Positions 17,579 through 26,914 are shown, counted from the first letter of the stretch. The stretch is 56,803 nucleotides of DNA from Psychromonas sp. SA13A (GCF_011378715.1 NZ_WTKU01000023.1:1-56803); one strand, 5' to 3'. A program made the numbers and translations. Notes: generated by a model from the sequence alone, not told the origin.

Positions 17579-18499
17579 ATGTTTAAATTCATCGCTAAAA
17601 GAATATTAGAAGCGATCCCTACACTGCTGGTGTTGATCACTATCTCTTTTTTCTTAATGCGCTTTGCACCGGGTAATCCTTTTTCTACGGAGCGCCCGCT
17701 CCCACCTGAGGTGATGGAAAACATTAATGCTAAATATGGATTAGATAAATCTGTATTTGAGCAGTATACGACCTACTTAACTAATGTGTTACAAGGTGAT
17801 TTTGGTCCTTCTTTTAAATATAAAGATTTTACCGTCAATGAATTAGTGGCTAGTGCACTGCCTGTTTCAGCAAAAGTCGGTGCAGCTGCTTTTGTATTTA
17901 CATTAATAATGGGCGTCGGGGTCGGGACGATAGCTGCGTTGAAGCAAAATACTTGGATAGATTATACGATCATGTCCACGGCCATGATCGGGGTGGTGAT
18001 GCCCTCATTTGTACTTGCACCTGCCCTCATTTATGTTTTTTCTATCTATCTCGGCTGGTTTCCCGCGGGCGGTTGGTTAGATGGCTCTTTTCAATATATG
18101 TTTTTACCGGTGATCGGTATGTCGTTACTTTACGTGGCCACTTTTGCTCGAATAACACGCGGCAGTATGATTGAAACTTTAAATAGTAACTTCATTCGTA
18201 CCGCTAGAGCCAAAGGTTTAAGTTACACCTATATCGTACTTAAGCATGCATTAAAACCCGCTATGTTACCTGTGGTTTCTTATATGGGGCCTGCTTTTGT
18301 TGGGATTATCACCGGATCTGTGGTGATAGAAACCATCTTTGGTTTACCGGGTATTGGTAAATTATTTGTTAATGCCGCATTTAATCGTGATTACTCGCTA
18401 GTGATGGGCGTAACCATTTTAATTGGCTTTTTATTCATTATATTCAATACCGTTGTTGATATTTTACTCGCGGCGATTGATCCTAAAATTCGCTATTGA
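17579..18499 (+). CDS. oppB: oligopeptide ABC transporter permease OppB
   Basis: 306 residues with six predicted membrane segments. The first (about 10-30) is followed by RFAPGNPFSTERPLPPEV, typical of OppB and DppB. The BPD_transp_1 EAA loop is visible as RTARAKGLSYTYIVLKHALKPAMLP near 205-230, which contacts OppD or OppF. Initiation at the ATG has GAGTG upstream (weak). It forms the channel with OppC in the inner membrane. The next gene starts 11 bp after the stop. Confidence 0.95.
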   Translation: MFKFIAKRILEAIPTLLVLITISFFLMRFAPGNPFSTERPLPPEVMENINAKYGLDKSVFEQYTTYLTNVLQGDFGPSFKYKDFTVNELVASALPVSAKVGAAAFVFTLIMGVGVGTIAALKQNTWIDYTIMSTAMIGVVMPSFVLAPALIYVFSIYLGWFPAGGWLDGSFQYMFLPVIGMSLLYVATFARITRGSMIETLNSNFIRTARAKGLSYTYIVLKHALKPAMLPVVSYMGPAFVGIITGSVVIETIFGLPGIGKLFVNAAFNRDYSLVMGVTILIGFLFIIFNTVVDILLAAIDPKIRY

Positions 18500-18510
18500 T
18501 TGGGACAGAA

Positions 18511-19416
18511 ATGATGTTAACAAAAAAAGAAAATCTAGACGCGATAGAAAAATTCTCAGAAAACTTAGAAATTGAAGGACGTAGTTTATGGAAAGATGCG
18601 CAAATTCGCTTTATGCGCAACAAAGCGGCCATGATCAGTTTAGTGATATTAACAATAATGGTGTTAGCCGTTATCTTTTTACCTATGTTTGCGGAGTTTA
18701 CTTACGATGATACCGATTGGTATGCATTGCATGAAGCTCCTTCTGCTTTGCATCTTTTCGGTACAGATAGTTTAGGCAGAGACCTTTATGTTCGCACCTT
18801 AATCGGTGGTCGAATATCGCTAATGGTGGGAGTGTTAGGCGCCTTAGTTGCGGTATTGATTGGAACGCTTTATGGCGCAACATCGGGTTATATAGGTGGT
18901 AGAACAGACCGCATTATGATGCGCATATTAGAGATTTTATATGCCGTACCATTTATGTTCTTAGTGATTGTATTAGTGACTTTTTTTGGACGAAATATTG
19001 TATTAATATTTGTCGCTATCGGCGCGATTGCTTGGTTGGATATGGCACGTATTGTACGTGGCCAAACATTGAGTTTACGCAGTAAAGAGTTCATTGAAGC
19101 GGCGCACGTTAGTGGGGTTAGTAATTGGAAAATTATCACCCGTCATATTGTACCTAATGTATTAGGGATTGTAGCGGTGTACTCAACATTATTAATTCCT
19201 AGCATGATCTTAACTGAATCATTTTTATCTTTTCTAGGTCTTGGTGTACAAGAACCGATGACCAGTTGGGGCGCTTTGTTGCAAGAGGGGTCACAAACGA
19301 TGGAAGTGGCGATTTGGCAGTTGATTTTTCCTGCTTGTTTTATGATCGTGACCTTATTTTGCTTTAATTATGTGGGTGATGGTTTACGTGATGCTTTAGA
19401 CCCTAAAGACAGATAG
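18511..19416 (+). CDS. oppC: oligopeptide ABC transporter permease OppC
   Basis: 301 residues from the ATG at 18511 (MMLTKKENLD), which coincides with the enteric OppC N-terminus. A TTG at 18496 overlapping the oppB stop is a poorer start. The N-terminal cytoplasmic segment (FSENLEIEGRSLWKDA) is followed by a membrane helix (about 39-60), a periplasmic region with GTDSLGRDLYVRTLIGGRISL, and the EAA loop SKEFIEAAHVSGVSNWKIITRHIVPN near 190-215. The C-terminus GDGLRDALDPKDR is conserved. It pairs with OppB. Confidence 0.95.
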   Translation: MMLTKKENLDAIEKFSENLEIEGRSLWKDAQIRFMRNKAAMISLVILTIMVLAVIFLPMFAEFTYDDTDWYALHEAPSALHLFGTDSLGRDLYVRTLIGGRISLMVGVLGALVAVLIGTLYGATSGYIGGRTDRIMMRILEILYAVPFMFLVIVLVTFFGRNIVLIFVAIGAIAWLDMARIVRGQTLSLRSKEFIEAAHVSGVSNWKIITRHIVPNVLGIVAVYSTLLIPSMILTESFLSFLGLGVQEPMTSWGALLQEGSQTMEVAIWQLIFPACFMIVTLFCFNYVGDGLRDALDPKDR

Positions 19417-19440
19417 TGTAAAGCAATAACAAATAGGTAC

Positions 19441-19469
19441 GGACCGATAGTAATAAACGTTATCGGTTC
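19441..19469 (+). promoter_or_regulatory. oppC-oppD intercistronic hairpin
   Basis: GGACCGATA (19441-19449) pairs with TATCGGTTC (19461-19469) with one G-U and an 11-base loop, in the 84-bp gap between permease and ATPase genes. There is no T-tract, so it is more likely an mRNA-stability or processing element than a terminator. Confidence 0.65.
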
Positions 19470-19500
19470 ACTCTACAAATAACTATTATTGGACATAAAA

Positions 19501-20472
19501 ATGAGTTTATTAGATGTCAAAGACTTACGTGTTGAGTTTAGCACTCAAGATGGCACGGTCACCGCAGTAAACGATTTAAACTTCTCATTGGAACCCGGTG
19601 AAACCTTAGGTATTGTGGGCGAATCAGGCTCAGGCAAATCGCAAACAGTATTTGCTATTATGGGGCTGCTGGCGAAAAATGGTCTAATTAAAGGCAGTGC
19701 AAAGTTTGAGGGTAATGAGATTCTTAACTTACCAGAAGCTGCATTAAATAAAATCAGAGCAGAGCAAATTGCGATGATTTTCCAAGATCCAATGACGTCT
19801 CTTAATCCTTATATGAGGGTGAGTGAGCAACTGATGGAAGTATTGATTCTGCATAAAGGCATGAGTAAAAGTGAGGCCTTTGAAGAATCAGTGCGTATGT
19901 TAGAAGCGGTTAAAATCCCAGAAGCGAGAGCGCGTATTAAAATGTATCCACATGAGTTTTCAGGTGGAATGCGACAGCGCGTTATGATTGCAATGGCATT
20001 ATTATGTCGTCCTAAATTATTAATTGCCGATGAGCCGACGACCGCACTGGATGTAACGGTACAGGCGCAAATAATGGATTTACTCAATGAGCTAAAAAAA
20101 GAGTTTAATACTGCAATCATTATGATCACTCATGACCTTGGAGTGGTGGCTGGTAGTTGCGATAAAGTGTTGGTGATGTATGCAGGACGTACCATGGAGT
20201 ATGGTGCTGTTGATGATATTTTTTATCGACCAAGCCACCCTTATACTGAAGGATTGTTGAAAGCTATTCCGCGTTTAGATGCTGAGGATGACGTTTTACC
20301 TACTATTCCAGGTAATCCACCTAATTTATTACGATTACCCGTGGGTTGCCCGTATCAAGAGCGTTGCCACCGTGTCACTCAAGAGTGCATGCAAACAGCA
20401 CCGCCATTAATAACATTTGCAGGCGATCGGCAACGTGCTTGTTTTTCTGATTGGGAGAGTTGGGCGAAATGA
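19501..20472 (+). CDS. oppD: oligopeptide ABC transporter ATP-binding protein OppD
   Basis: 323 residues from the ATG at 19501. ABC ATPase motifs are in order: Walker [11 protein letters not shown] (about 40-49), Q-loop [13 protein letters not shown] (near 95), signature FSGGMRQR (near 156), Walker [10 protein letters not shown] (near 176) and the switch ITHDLG near 210. The C-terminal oligo_HPY extension carries four cysteines ([19 protein letters not shown]) like the iron-sulphur-binding tails of Opp and Dpp ATPases. The 3' end overlaps oppF by four bases (ATGA). Confidence 0.96.
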   Translation: MSLLDVKDLRVEFSTQDGTVTAVNDLNFSLEPGETLGIVGESGSGKSQTVFAIMGLLAKNGLIKGSAKFEGNEILNLPEAALNKIRAEQIAMIFQDPMTSLNPYMRVSEQLMEVLILHKGMSKSEAFEESVRMLEAVKIPEARARIKMYPHEFSGGMRQRVMIAMALLCRPKLLIADEPTTALDVTVQAQIMDLLNELKKEFNTAIIMITHDLGVVAGSCDKVLVMYAGRTMEYGAVDDIFYRPSHPYTEGLLKAIPRLDAEDDVLPTIPGNPPNLLRLPVGCPYQERCHRVTQECMQTAPPLITFAGDRQRACFSDWESWAK

Positions 20473-21467
20473 ACGAGCAAATAAAAATGGAAAAAAAACT
20501 ATTACTGGATGTTAATAACCTAAAAGTATATTTTGACATCGACTCTAAATCCCTATGGCCCTGGGCTAAACCCGAAAAATTAAAAGCCGTTGATGGTATT
20601 AATGTGCGTTTATTTGAAGGTGAAACCCTCGGCGTTGTAGGTGAGTCCGGCTGTGGAAAGTCAACGTTTGCTCGTGCGATTATTGGTTTAGTTGCGGCGA
20701 CTGAAGGTGAGGTGATGTGGTTAGGTCAAGATTTAACTAAAATGCAAGCCGTTCAGCGTCGTGAGACTCGTAAAGATATTCAAATGATTTTCCAAGATCC
20801 ATTAGCATCACTTAATCCACGTATGAATATTGGTGATATTATTGCTGAACCATTGCAAACTTTTTACCCAAAACTAAGTAAACAAGAGGTGAAATTAGAA
20901 GTTAAAGAGATGATGGATAAAGTAGGGCTTCTGCCGAATTTGGTTAACCGTTATCCACATGAGTTTTCTGGAGGTCAATGTCAACGAATTGGTATAGCGC
21001 GTGCACTTATACTGAAACCTAAAATGATTATTTGTGATGAACCCGTTTCAGCATTAGATGTTTCCATTCAAGCGCAAGTAGTAAATTTATTAAAAGAATT
21101 ACAGCAAGAGTTAAGACTGAGTCTAGTTTTTATTGCACATGATCTTTCAGTGGTAAAACATATCTCTGACCGAGTATTGGTGATGTATCTTGGTAATGAA
21201 GTCGAGTTGGCAGAATCTGCCTCTTTATTTAAAAATCCTCAGCATCCTTATACTAAAGCGTTGATGTCTGCGGTACCTATTCCTGATCCTAAAATAGAAC
21301 GCACTAAGGTGATTCAAATGTTGGAAGGGGATTTACCGTCGCCTATATCACCACCTTCTGGATGCGTATTTCGTACACGGTGTCCGATCGCAACAGTGGC
21401 ATGCAGTCTCGAGAAACCTTTACTGAAAGGCACCTCAACTCATTCAGTGGCTTGTATCCATGTCTAA
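20469..21467 (+). CDS. oppF: oligopeptide ABC transporter ATP-binding protein OppF
   Basis: 332 residues from the ATG at 20469, nine bases after GGAGAG and overlapping the oppD stop as ATGA. The in-frame TTG upstream is rejected. Walker [11 protein letters not shown] is near residue 69, Q-loop [12 protein letters not shown] near 115, signature FSGGQCQR near 171, Walker [12 protein letters not shown] near 191 and the switch IAHDLS near 226. The C-terminal tail has the [14 protein letters not shown] cysteine cluster. It completes the heterodimeric ATPase of the importer. Confidence 0.96.
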   Translation: MNEQIKMEKKLLLDVNNLKVYFDIDSKSLWPWAKPEKLKAVDGINVRLFEGETLGVVGESGCGKSTFARAIIGLVAATEGEVMWLGQDLTKMQAVQRRETRKDIQMIFQDPLASLNPRMNIGDIIAEPLQTFYPKLSKQEVKLEVKEMMDKVGLLPNLVNRYPHEFSGGQCQRIGIARALILKPKMIICDEPVSALDVSIQAQVVNLLKELQQELRLSLVFIAHDLSVVKHISDRVLVMYLGNEVELAESASLFKNPQHPYTKALMSAVPIPDPKIERTKVIQMLEGDLPSPISPPSGCVFRTRCPIATVACSLEKPLLKGTSTHSVACIHV

Positions 21468-21504
21468 TTAAGTGAAGAGTTAGTTGGTGAGCATTTCTAA
21501 TAAG

Positions 21505-21532
21505 AAAAAACCGAAGCAAGCTTCGGTTTTTT
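21505..21532. terminator. bidirectional terminator between oppF and purN
   Basis: AAAAAACCGAAG (21505-21516) pairs perfectly with CTTCGGTTTTTT (21521-21532) around a CAAG tetraloop. The A-tract and T-tract make it functional on both strands, as suits the convergent oppF and purN. Confidence 0.92.
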
Positions 21533-21590
21533 GATAGATAGCAGAGGCATTAATGATTGCTACTACTAAAGTTATTAATTAACTATTTAC

Positions 21591-22244
21591 TTAATCAGCA
21601 GCGTAACCAAATTGCTCTAGTTGTTTACCATCTAAATAAGCAAATTGATCTTGCATTTTTAAACGATCACCAACAAACCAAGAAGCAGCAAGGGCATATA
21701 TTTGATGCTCTTGGGTCAATACGCGATCCGCTAAGTCCTGCGCAGTATCTTCAGCAAAAATAGGTACTTTTGCCTGTAATACTGTAGGGCCACTGTCTAA
21801 CTCTGGCGTCACAAAGTGTACCGTTGCGCCGTGAGCCTCATCACCTGCATCAATAGCACGTTGATGTGTATTAACACCAGGATATTTTGGCAACAAAGAA
21901 GGATGAATATTGAGCATCTTGCCCTGATATTGATTAACAAAATCAGACGTTAAAATACGCATAAATCCAGCTAACAAAATAAGATCAGGTTGTAACTGTT
22001 CTAATTCAGCGGCCAGTAGTGCGTCGTATTGATCACGCGATGCAACACCTTTACTAGCGACTAAGATAGCCGGAATATTCGCTTCTCGAGCACGCTCTAA
22101 ACCATAGGCATCTGCTTTATTGCTGATCACTGCAACAATTTCAACGTGCTGGTTATTTATTTGCTGTTTATGCAACTTATCCATGAGTGCTTGTAAATTA
22201 CTACCGCTACCAGAGATAAGTACCACTATTTTTTTGCTGCTCAT
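21591..22244 (-). CDS. purN: phosphoribosylglycinamide formyltransferase
   Basis: 217 residues. It transfers a formyl group from 10-formyl-THF to GAR in purine synthesis. Visible are the N-terminal phosphate loop VLISGSGSNLQALM (7-20), the catalytic GFMRIL segment with Asn-containing LNIHPSLLPKYPG (about 105-117), His in HPSLLP, and the late Asp in PELDSGPTV (about 150). It begins four bases after the purM stop, so the two are cotranslated, in the usual purMN order. Confidence 0.96.
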   Translation of the reverse strand: MSSKKIVVLISGSGSNLQALMDKLHKQQINNQHVEIVAVISNKADAYGLERAREANIPAILVASKGVASRDQYDALLAAELEQLQPDLILLAGFMRILTSDFVNQYQGKMLNIHPSLLPKYPGVNTHQRAIDAGDEAHGATVHFVTPELDSGPTVLQAKVPIFAEDTAQDLADRVLTQEHQIYALAASWFVGDRLKMQDQFAYLDGKQLEQFGYAAD

Positions 22245-22248
22245 ACTA

Positions 22249-23289
22249 TTATTTAATCTCTACTTGAGATTCACCTTCAGCTGCATCTTCGATATGACCT
22301 AATACCCAAGCGTTTTCACCCTGCGCATTTAAAATCTCAACCGCTTTTTCTTTTTCAGCGTCAGGAACAACAATCATAAGGCCAACACCACAGTTGAACG
22401 TGCGGTACATCTCTTCCGTTTCAACGTTACCATTTTCTTGTAACCAGTTGAAGATAGCAGGCCATTCCCAGCTCTTACCGTCAACAACCGCTTTACTACC
22501 AGCAGGTAATACACGTGGGATATTTTCCCAAAAACCGCCACCAGTAATATGCGAAATAGCATGAACAGGGCAGTTTTTGATTAACTCTAAAGTTGATTTA
22601 ACGTAAATTTTAGTGGGTGTTAATAACGTATCACCTAATGTTGAATCACCAAATGGTGCACTGGTGTCGGCTTTTGATACTTCTAAAATTTTACGTACTA
22701 ATGAATAACCATTTGAGTGAGGACCACTTGATGCGACAGCAATAAGTGCATCTCCAGCAGCAACTTTAGTGCCGTCAATCACTTCTGATTTTTCAACTAC
22801 ACCCACACAGAAACCAGCGATATCGTAGTCATCGCCTTCATACATACCTGGCATTTCAGCAGTTTCACCACCGATTAATGAACAGTTAGATTGTAAACAA
22901 CCTTCACCTATACCTGTTACTACGTCCGCTGCTACATCAACATCTAATTTACCTGTTGCGTAGTAGTCTAAGAAAAATAATGGCTCAGCACCTTGAACGA
23001 TTAAGTCATTTACACACATTGCAACAAGGTCAATACCGACAGTGTCATGTTTTTTAAGATCAATTGCTAAGCGCAATTTAGTGCCCACACCATCAGTACC
23101 TGCAACTAATAATGGCTCTTTATAACCCGTTGGTAGTTGACATAAAGCGCCAAAACCACCTAGTCCGCCCATTACTTCAGGACGTTTAGTGCGTTTTGCT
23201 ACACCTTTAATACGTTCAACTAATGCTGTGCCTGCGTCAATATCGACACCAGCGTCTTTATAGCTTAAAGAGTTTTTTTGGTTGCTCAC
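22249..23289 (-). CDS. purM: phosphoribosylformylglycinamidine cyclo-ligase (AIR synthetase)
   Basis: 346 residues from a GTG at 23289, eight bases after GGGGA. This N-terminus ([18 protein letters not shown]) lines up with enteric PurM. A hydrophobic 24-residue extension to 23361 is not part of the family and is rejected. ATP-grasp-like PurM fold motifs include [12 protein letters not shown] (near 65), [12 protein letters not shown] (near 105), [11 protein letters not shown] (near 140) and [16 protein letters not shown] (near 250). It closes the imidazole ring in purine synthesis. No PurR box was recognised upstream. Confidence 0.95.
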   Translation of the reverse strand: MSNQKNSLSYKDAGVDIDAGTALVERIKGVAKRTKRPEVMGGLGGFGALCQLPTGYKEPLLVAGTDGVGTKLRLAIDLKKHDTVGIDLVAMCVNDLIVQGAEPLFFLDYYATGKLDVDVAADVVTGIGEGCLQSNCSLIGGETAEMPGMYEGDDYDIAGFCVGVVEKSEVIDGTKVAAGDALIAVASSGPHSNGYSLVRKILEVSKADTSAPFGDSTLGDTLLTPTKIYVKSTLELIKNCPVHAISHITGGGFWENIPRVLPAGSKAVVDGKSWEWPAIFNWLQENGNVETEEMYRTFNCGVGLMIVVPDAEKEKAVEILNAQGENAWVLGHIEDAAEGESQVEIK

Positions 23290-23564
23290 TTGTATTCCCC
23301 ACAAAATAGAAGTTAAAAGCGATAATCGCTTTAGAAAGTTAAGGTAAAAAATTGTCGGCATTTTAACATCTATATGACACGGGTCGAATTATTTCTGAAA
23401 AGAATTGTCTATTTTGATGAAAGTTAGGTGGAAGTGCCCCTAAATTAAGGAAATATTGTTTAATATTTCTTCCTTTTTACATATTTACTACCGGATACTT
23501 GCATTAGTAGAAGATCTGCTTATGATCCGTTGCATAGTAATAAATGAAATGGTTGTATAAGTAG

Positions 23565-24614
23565 ATGAAAATGAATGTCTTGGTACGTTTCTGCGTAATA
23601 ATAAGTATGCTTTTTTCAATGCATAGTATGGCGTTACCTGAAATAAGCCCATACCAAGGTGTCGTCCCAGCACAAGGTGCAACGGAAACACAATTAAGTG
23701 AACAAGCACTTAAGCAAGTATTAATAAAAGTATCAGGTAATGTAAACATTAATAAACTGGATGATAGTAAATTACTGACTAAGAACTTAGATGATTTATT
23801 AGCCCAATTTGGTTATCAAGAATTAAATAAAAAACGCTTCTACTATGCCCTGTTTGATAAGCGAAAAATTAATAGTGCACTGATTGCAATGCAACAGCCT
23901 ATCTGGGGTGATACTCGCCCTAAGCCATTAATTTGGTTAGTAGATGAAAATAAACGTTTAACTTCTGAAGACATGATAAAGAGCCAGCAAGATGAAGCAG
24001 TAGCTAGCGGACTGCAACAGGCTCAATTAGAACGTGGAATCGATACACAATTTCCATTAATCGATTTAGATGATGCATTAGCTGTTTCAGCCTCAGATAT
24101 CAGCGGTCGTTTTTATCAAACCGTGGCGGATGCTTCTCAACGTTATGACGCCGAGTATTTTGTAGTTGCTAATTTGAACAAAGCAAACAATCAACAATGG
24201 CAATTAAGTTGGGAGTTAGTACAGCATCTGGCTAAAAATAAGAATAATCAAGTTGTGATTAAGCAAACTAATACTGGTGATAAGACAGCTGTTATGCAGG
24301 CGATGCTCAATCAAATTGCAGATTATTACGCACAACGATTTGCTATTTTAGAAAATAAAGGCCAGAAAGCAACACAGGTTTTAAGTATTAATAATATTCA
24401 TTCATTGGCGCATTTAATGCGTTTAAACGCATTGCTTGAAGAATTAAATGCAGTGGATACGTTTGAAGTTATTAATATTAGTGAACAGCAAGTACAAATA
24501 TCAGTGACATTAAAAGGTGGCTTAAATAGTTTACAAAATGCCTTAAATGCACATTCGCAGTTAGAGAGTAATGGTTCGACTGTTTCTCCATTTCACTATA
24601 ATTGGCAACCGTAG
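23565..24614 (+). CDS. DUF2066 domain-containing exported protein
   Basis: 349 residues. A signal peptide (about 1-23, VRFCVIISMLFSMHSMA) precedes a soluble protein. The early YQGVVPAQGATETQLSEQALKQVLIKVSGN and RPKPLIWLVDENKR segments identify DUF2066, a family of unknown function often found between purM and hda in marine gammaproteobacteria. The location here fits that. No catalytic motif is evident. The ATG at 23565 has a weak ribosome site, and the ATG two codons later is an equal candidate. Confidence 0.82.
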   Translation: MKMNVLVRFCVIISMLFSMHSMALPEISPYQGVVPAQGATETQLSEQALKQVLIKVSGNVNINKLDDSKLLTKNLDDLLAQFGYQELNKKRFYYALFDKRKINSALIAMQQPIWGDTRPKPLIWLVDENKRLTSEDMIKSQQDEAVASGLQQAQLERGIDTQFPLIDLDDALAVSASDISGRFYQTVADASQRYDAEYFVVANLNKANNQQWQLSWELVQHLAKNKNNQVVIKQTNTGDKTAVMQAMLNQIADYYAQRFAILENKGQKATQVLSINNIHSLAHLMRLNALLEELNAVDTFEVINISEQQVQISVTLKGGLNSLQNALNAHSQLESNGSTVSPFHYNWQP

Positions 24615-24622
24615 AGTACTTA

Positions 24623-25351
24623 ATGCCTCAAGATGAATTAAGATTTCAATACCCTTTATTAGCGTTAAAGTTTCCTGACGATGAAACCTTTGCAAGCTTT
24701 TATCCAGGACAAAATGCTGAGCTGTTGACGCTCCTTAAGAATAATGTGGTAGGTATCGGTGAGCCGATACTCTATATGTGGGGAGAGTCCGGTAGTGGGC
24801 GCTCCCATTTGTTGCATGCATTATGTTCTGAAGTTGATGAACGTGGTGATAGTGTTGCTTATATTCCATTACATCACCATCGCAGTATGACCTTAGATAT
24901 TTTTGAAAATATGGAAAATATCACTTTAGTGTGTATTGATAATGTGGATGCAATTGCAGGTAATAAGGAATGGGAAAAAGCGTTATTCGATTTTTATAAT
25001 CGCTGGTTAGACAATAAAGATAACCGCACACCTGGCGCTAATTTAGTGATAGCTGCCAGTGATTTACCAAAACAAATTGGCATTGAATTGGTAGATTTAG
25101 TATCTCGCTTAGAGTGGGGGGCTTGTCATCATTTGCAATCACTTAATGATGAGGAAAAACTGGGTGCTTTACAATTACGAGCACAGTTAAAAGGCATGCG
25201 TTTACCCATCGATGTCGGGCGCTTTTTGTTAAACCGACTTTCTCGTGAAATGTGTATGTTGCTGAATACTTTAGATCAATTAGACAATGCTTCCCTAGAA
25301 GCAAAACGGAAACTGACTATTCCCTTTGTTAAAGAAGTGTTGCGCTTATAA
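24623..25351 (+). CDS. hda: DnaA-inactivating protein Hda
   Basis: 242 residues from the ATG at 24623, eight bases after the previous stop. An in-frame TTG inside the upstream gene is rejected. It is a small AAA+ protein with LKFPDDETFASFYPGQN (18-34), Walker A GESGSGRSHLLH (near 60), Walker B LVCIDNVDAIAG (near 100) and C-terminal LTIPFVKEVLRL. Hda bound to the sliding clamp stimulates ATP hydrolysis by DnaA to prevent re-initiation. The N-terminal clamp-binding motif, QLSLPL in E. coli, is only loosely matched by QYPLLAL (residues 9-15). Confidence 0.92.
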   Translation: MPQDELRFQYPLLALKFPDDETFASFYPGQNAELLTLLKNNVVGIGEPILYMWGESGSGRSHLLHALCSEVDERGDSVAYIPLHHHRSMTLDIFENMENITLVCIDNVDAIAGNKEWEKALFDFYNRWLDNKDNRTPGANLVIAASDLPKQIGIELVDLVSRLEWGACHHLQSLNDEEKLGALQLRAQLKGMRLPIDVGRFLLNRLSREMCMLLNTLDQLDNASLEAKRKLTIPFVKEVLRL

Positions 25352-25448
25352 GTGAATGCTTAAAAAATTATTGTCTTTTTGTAAATTTATTCACTTAGAT
25401 GAGTAAATTTTGATATAAATTAATGAAACTTAGTATAAAAAGGATTAT

Positions 25449-25466
25449 AACTGTCTGAATACAGTT
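25449..25466. promoter_or_regulatory. 18-bp palindrome upstream of the EF-hand gene, possible operator
   Basis: AACTGT (25449-25454) and ACAGTT (25461-25466) form a perfect inverted repeat with a six-base spacer, 79 bp before the gene start. The half-sites resemble LexA half-sites but the spacing is two bases short, so the regulator is unknown. Confidence 0.35.
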
Positions 25467-25544
25467 CATAACTCGAAGTCACTTTTCACTGATTGATTTC
25501 TCTGGTATGAATTTCCTCATATTATATTGCAAGGAAACATAAAC

Positions 25545-25991
25545 ATGAAAAAATTCGTTGTGTTGGTCTGTGGTGTGTTGATGACAGCAGGTGCTTTTGC
25601 CACTGAGACTGAAACCAATATTTCAGTAATAGATAGTTCAGTAATAGATAATTCAATAATAGATAGCTCAGCAATAGTAATAGACAAAAAAGCCGATAAA
25701 GTAGTACACAAAAATGCTGAAAAGTTAAAAAACTTTAAAGGCAATTTTTCTACTGAAACGGACAAAGCGGCTAATAAAGTAGAGGACAGCTCAGAAAAAT
25801 TGATAAAGTTTAAAGGTGACAAAGTTAAAGGTAACAAGGTTAAAGCAGCCTCTGCGGAACAAGTCGCAGCTAAAAATGAAGCCGTCTTTAATTACATGGA
25901 CTCTGATGCTGATGGTATGGTTTCAAAGGCTGAATATATGCATTTTAAAGAACAGCAATTAATCATTCAAAACGCTAAAATGAGTCAATAG
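25545..25991 (+). CDS. small exported single-EF-hand protein with pentapeptide repeats
   Basis: 148 residues from the ATG at 25545, after a good AAGGAA. Signal peptide 1-19 (KKFVVLVCGVLMTAGAFA). Residues 27-46 are tandem SVIDS/SVIDN/SIIDS/SAIVID units encoded by 15-bp DNA repeats (25623-25670). Residues 47-100 are Lys-rich with KFKGD/KVKGN/KVKAA near-repeats. A canonical 12-residue EF loop sits at 119-130 (DSDADGMVSKAE, ligands D119, D121, D123 and E130), so one Ca2+ is likely bound. Probably periplasmic or secreted. Function unknown. Single gene with its own terminator. Confidence 0.8.
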   Translation: MKKFVVLVCGVLMTAGAFATETETNISVIDSSVIDNSIIDSSAIVIDKKADKVVHKNAEKLKNFKGNFSTETDKAANKVEDSSEKLIKFKGDKVKGNKVKAASAEQVAAKNEAVFNYMDSDADGMVSKAEYMHFKEQQLIIQNAKMSQ

Positions 25992-26050
25992 TTGAAGCCT
26001 TGAAATTAAACCTTGGAATTAAGAGTTACAAATAAGGTATGAGTCGATAA

Positions 26051-26086
26051 AGCCATTATTAATCTATAATAATGGCTTGTTTTTTT
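26051..26086 (+). terminator. terminator after the EF-hand gene
   Basis: AGCCATTATTA (26051-26061) pairs perfectly with TAATAATGGCT (26067-26077) over a five-base loop, followed by TGTTTTTTT. The reverse strand has only a short T-run, so it probably serves the plus strand mainly. Confidence 0.85.
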
Positions 26087-26144
26087 ATCCGCTGCTCGAA
26101 GTATCAGGAGAGTTGTAGTGTGCGGGTGAGGAGTAAGAAGTAGG

Positions 26145-26528
26145 TTACTTTTTAGCTTTCTTTTTACGAATACTTAACCCTAACTCTTGTCCTTTATATT
26201 TAGCAAAATAGATATTCCCTGCCAAAAATAAACTCGCTAATACTAGCTCAACTACTGCTAGCCATCTTTCTTGTTCATCGATCATTATAATGACACATGC
26301 ATGCATGACATAAATCAGGGCAATGAATCCACTCCAAGCATAAGTATAAGGATTACCTTGAACGATCCCTTTTAAAGGAAACAGCAATGGAATCAACCAA
26401 ATCAGCATTACTAACCAGGGATTAATATCCAGAGTGGGAGGCGATAGATAAAGGTGCCAAATTGGAACCAAAATCAATAAACCAAAATATCCACATTGTG
26501 CAAGACGTTGAAAATGTACGGTGTTCAT
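26145..26528 (-). CDS. DUF2069 membrane protein
   Basis: 127 residues with four hydrophobic segments (about 10-30, 37-52, 62-82 and 88-107) and a basic tail (IRKKKAKK). The pattern PPTLDINPWLVMLIWLIPLLFPLKGIVQGNPYTYAW is characteristic of DUF2069, a small inner-membrane family with no known function. It follows the ArsC-like gene on the same strand with a 35-bp gap, an arrangement common beside hda in gammaproteobacteria. Start supported by AAGG. Confidence 0.83.
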   Translation of the reverse strand: MNTVHFQRLAQCGYFGLLILVPIWHLYLSPPTLDINPWLVMLIWLIPLLFPLKGIVQGNPYTYAWSGFIALIYVMHACVIIMIDEQERWLAVVELVLASLFLAGNIYFAKYKGQELGLSIRKKKAKK

Positions 26529-26563
26529 CTAAAGCCTTATATTTTTTGCGGTTGTTAATATCA

Positions 26564-26914
26564 CTATAAAATGGCTAAAACAGATTCAGGTGGACGGCCT
26601 ATCGCCGCTTTACCGTTAGCCACTACTATTGGTCGCTCAATTAATTTTGGATTAGCTTGCATAGCAGTAATTAATGCTGATTCATTATCTTCATTTGCAA
26701 GATCTAACTCTTTATATAACGTTTCTTTAGTGCGCATTAATTGGCGAGCTGAATCAAAACCTAATTGCGTGATCAAAGTCTGGATTGTCTCAACAGTAGG
26801 GGGCGTTTCTAAATACTTTATTATTTCAATATTGTTTTGTTCATTATCGACTAACGCTAATGTTTCTCGGCTTTTTGAGCAACGTGGATTATGATAAAAA
26901 ATGATGTCTGTCAT
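26564..26914 (-). CDS. yfgD: ArsC-family reductase YfgD
   Basis: 116 residues, thioredoxin-like ArsC fold. The catalytic Cys is C12 in HNPRCSKSRETL, and the substrate loop is LIERPIVVANGKAAIGRP (about 91-108). ArsC proteins reduce arsenate with glutathione and glutaredoxin, but YfgD homologues next to hda are not in arsenic operons and their substrate is not established. No arsB or arsR is near. An AGAGG ribosome site precedes the ATG. Confidence 0.88.
   Translation of the reverse strand: MTDIIFYHNPRCSKSRETLALVDNEQNNIEIIKYLETPPTVETIQTLITQLGFDSARQLMRTKETLYKELDLANEDNESALITAMQANPKLIERPIVVANGKAAIGRPPESVLAIL

Noticed and set aside
23290..23361. 24-residue N-terminal extension of PurM
   Set aside because: Hydrophobic and unlike PurM. 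The GTG at 23289 has GGGGA eight bases upstream.
23449..23469. Terminator in the purM-DUF2066 gap
   Set aside because: GAAATATT / AATATTTC is a purely A-T stem with no gene upstream on that strand.
26564..26914. Arsenic-resistance operon
   Set aside because: Only an isolated ArsC-like YfgD is present. No arsR, arsB or acr3 nearby.
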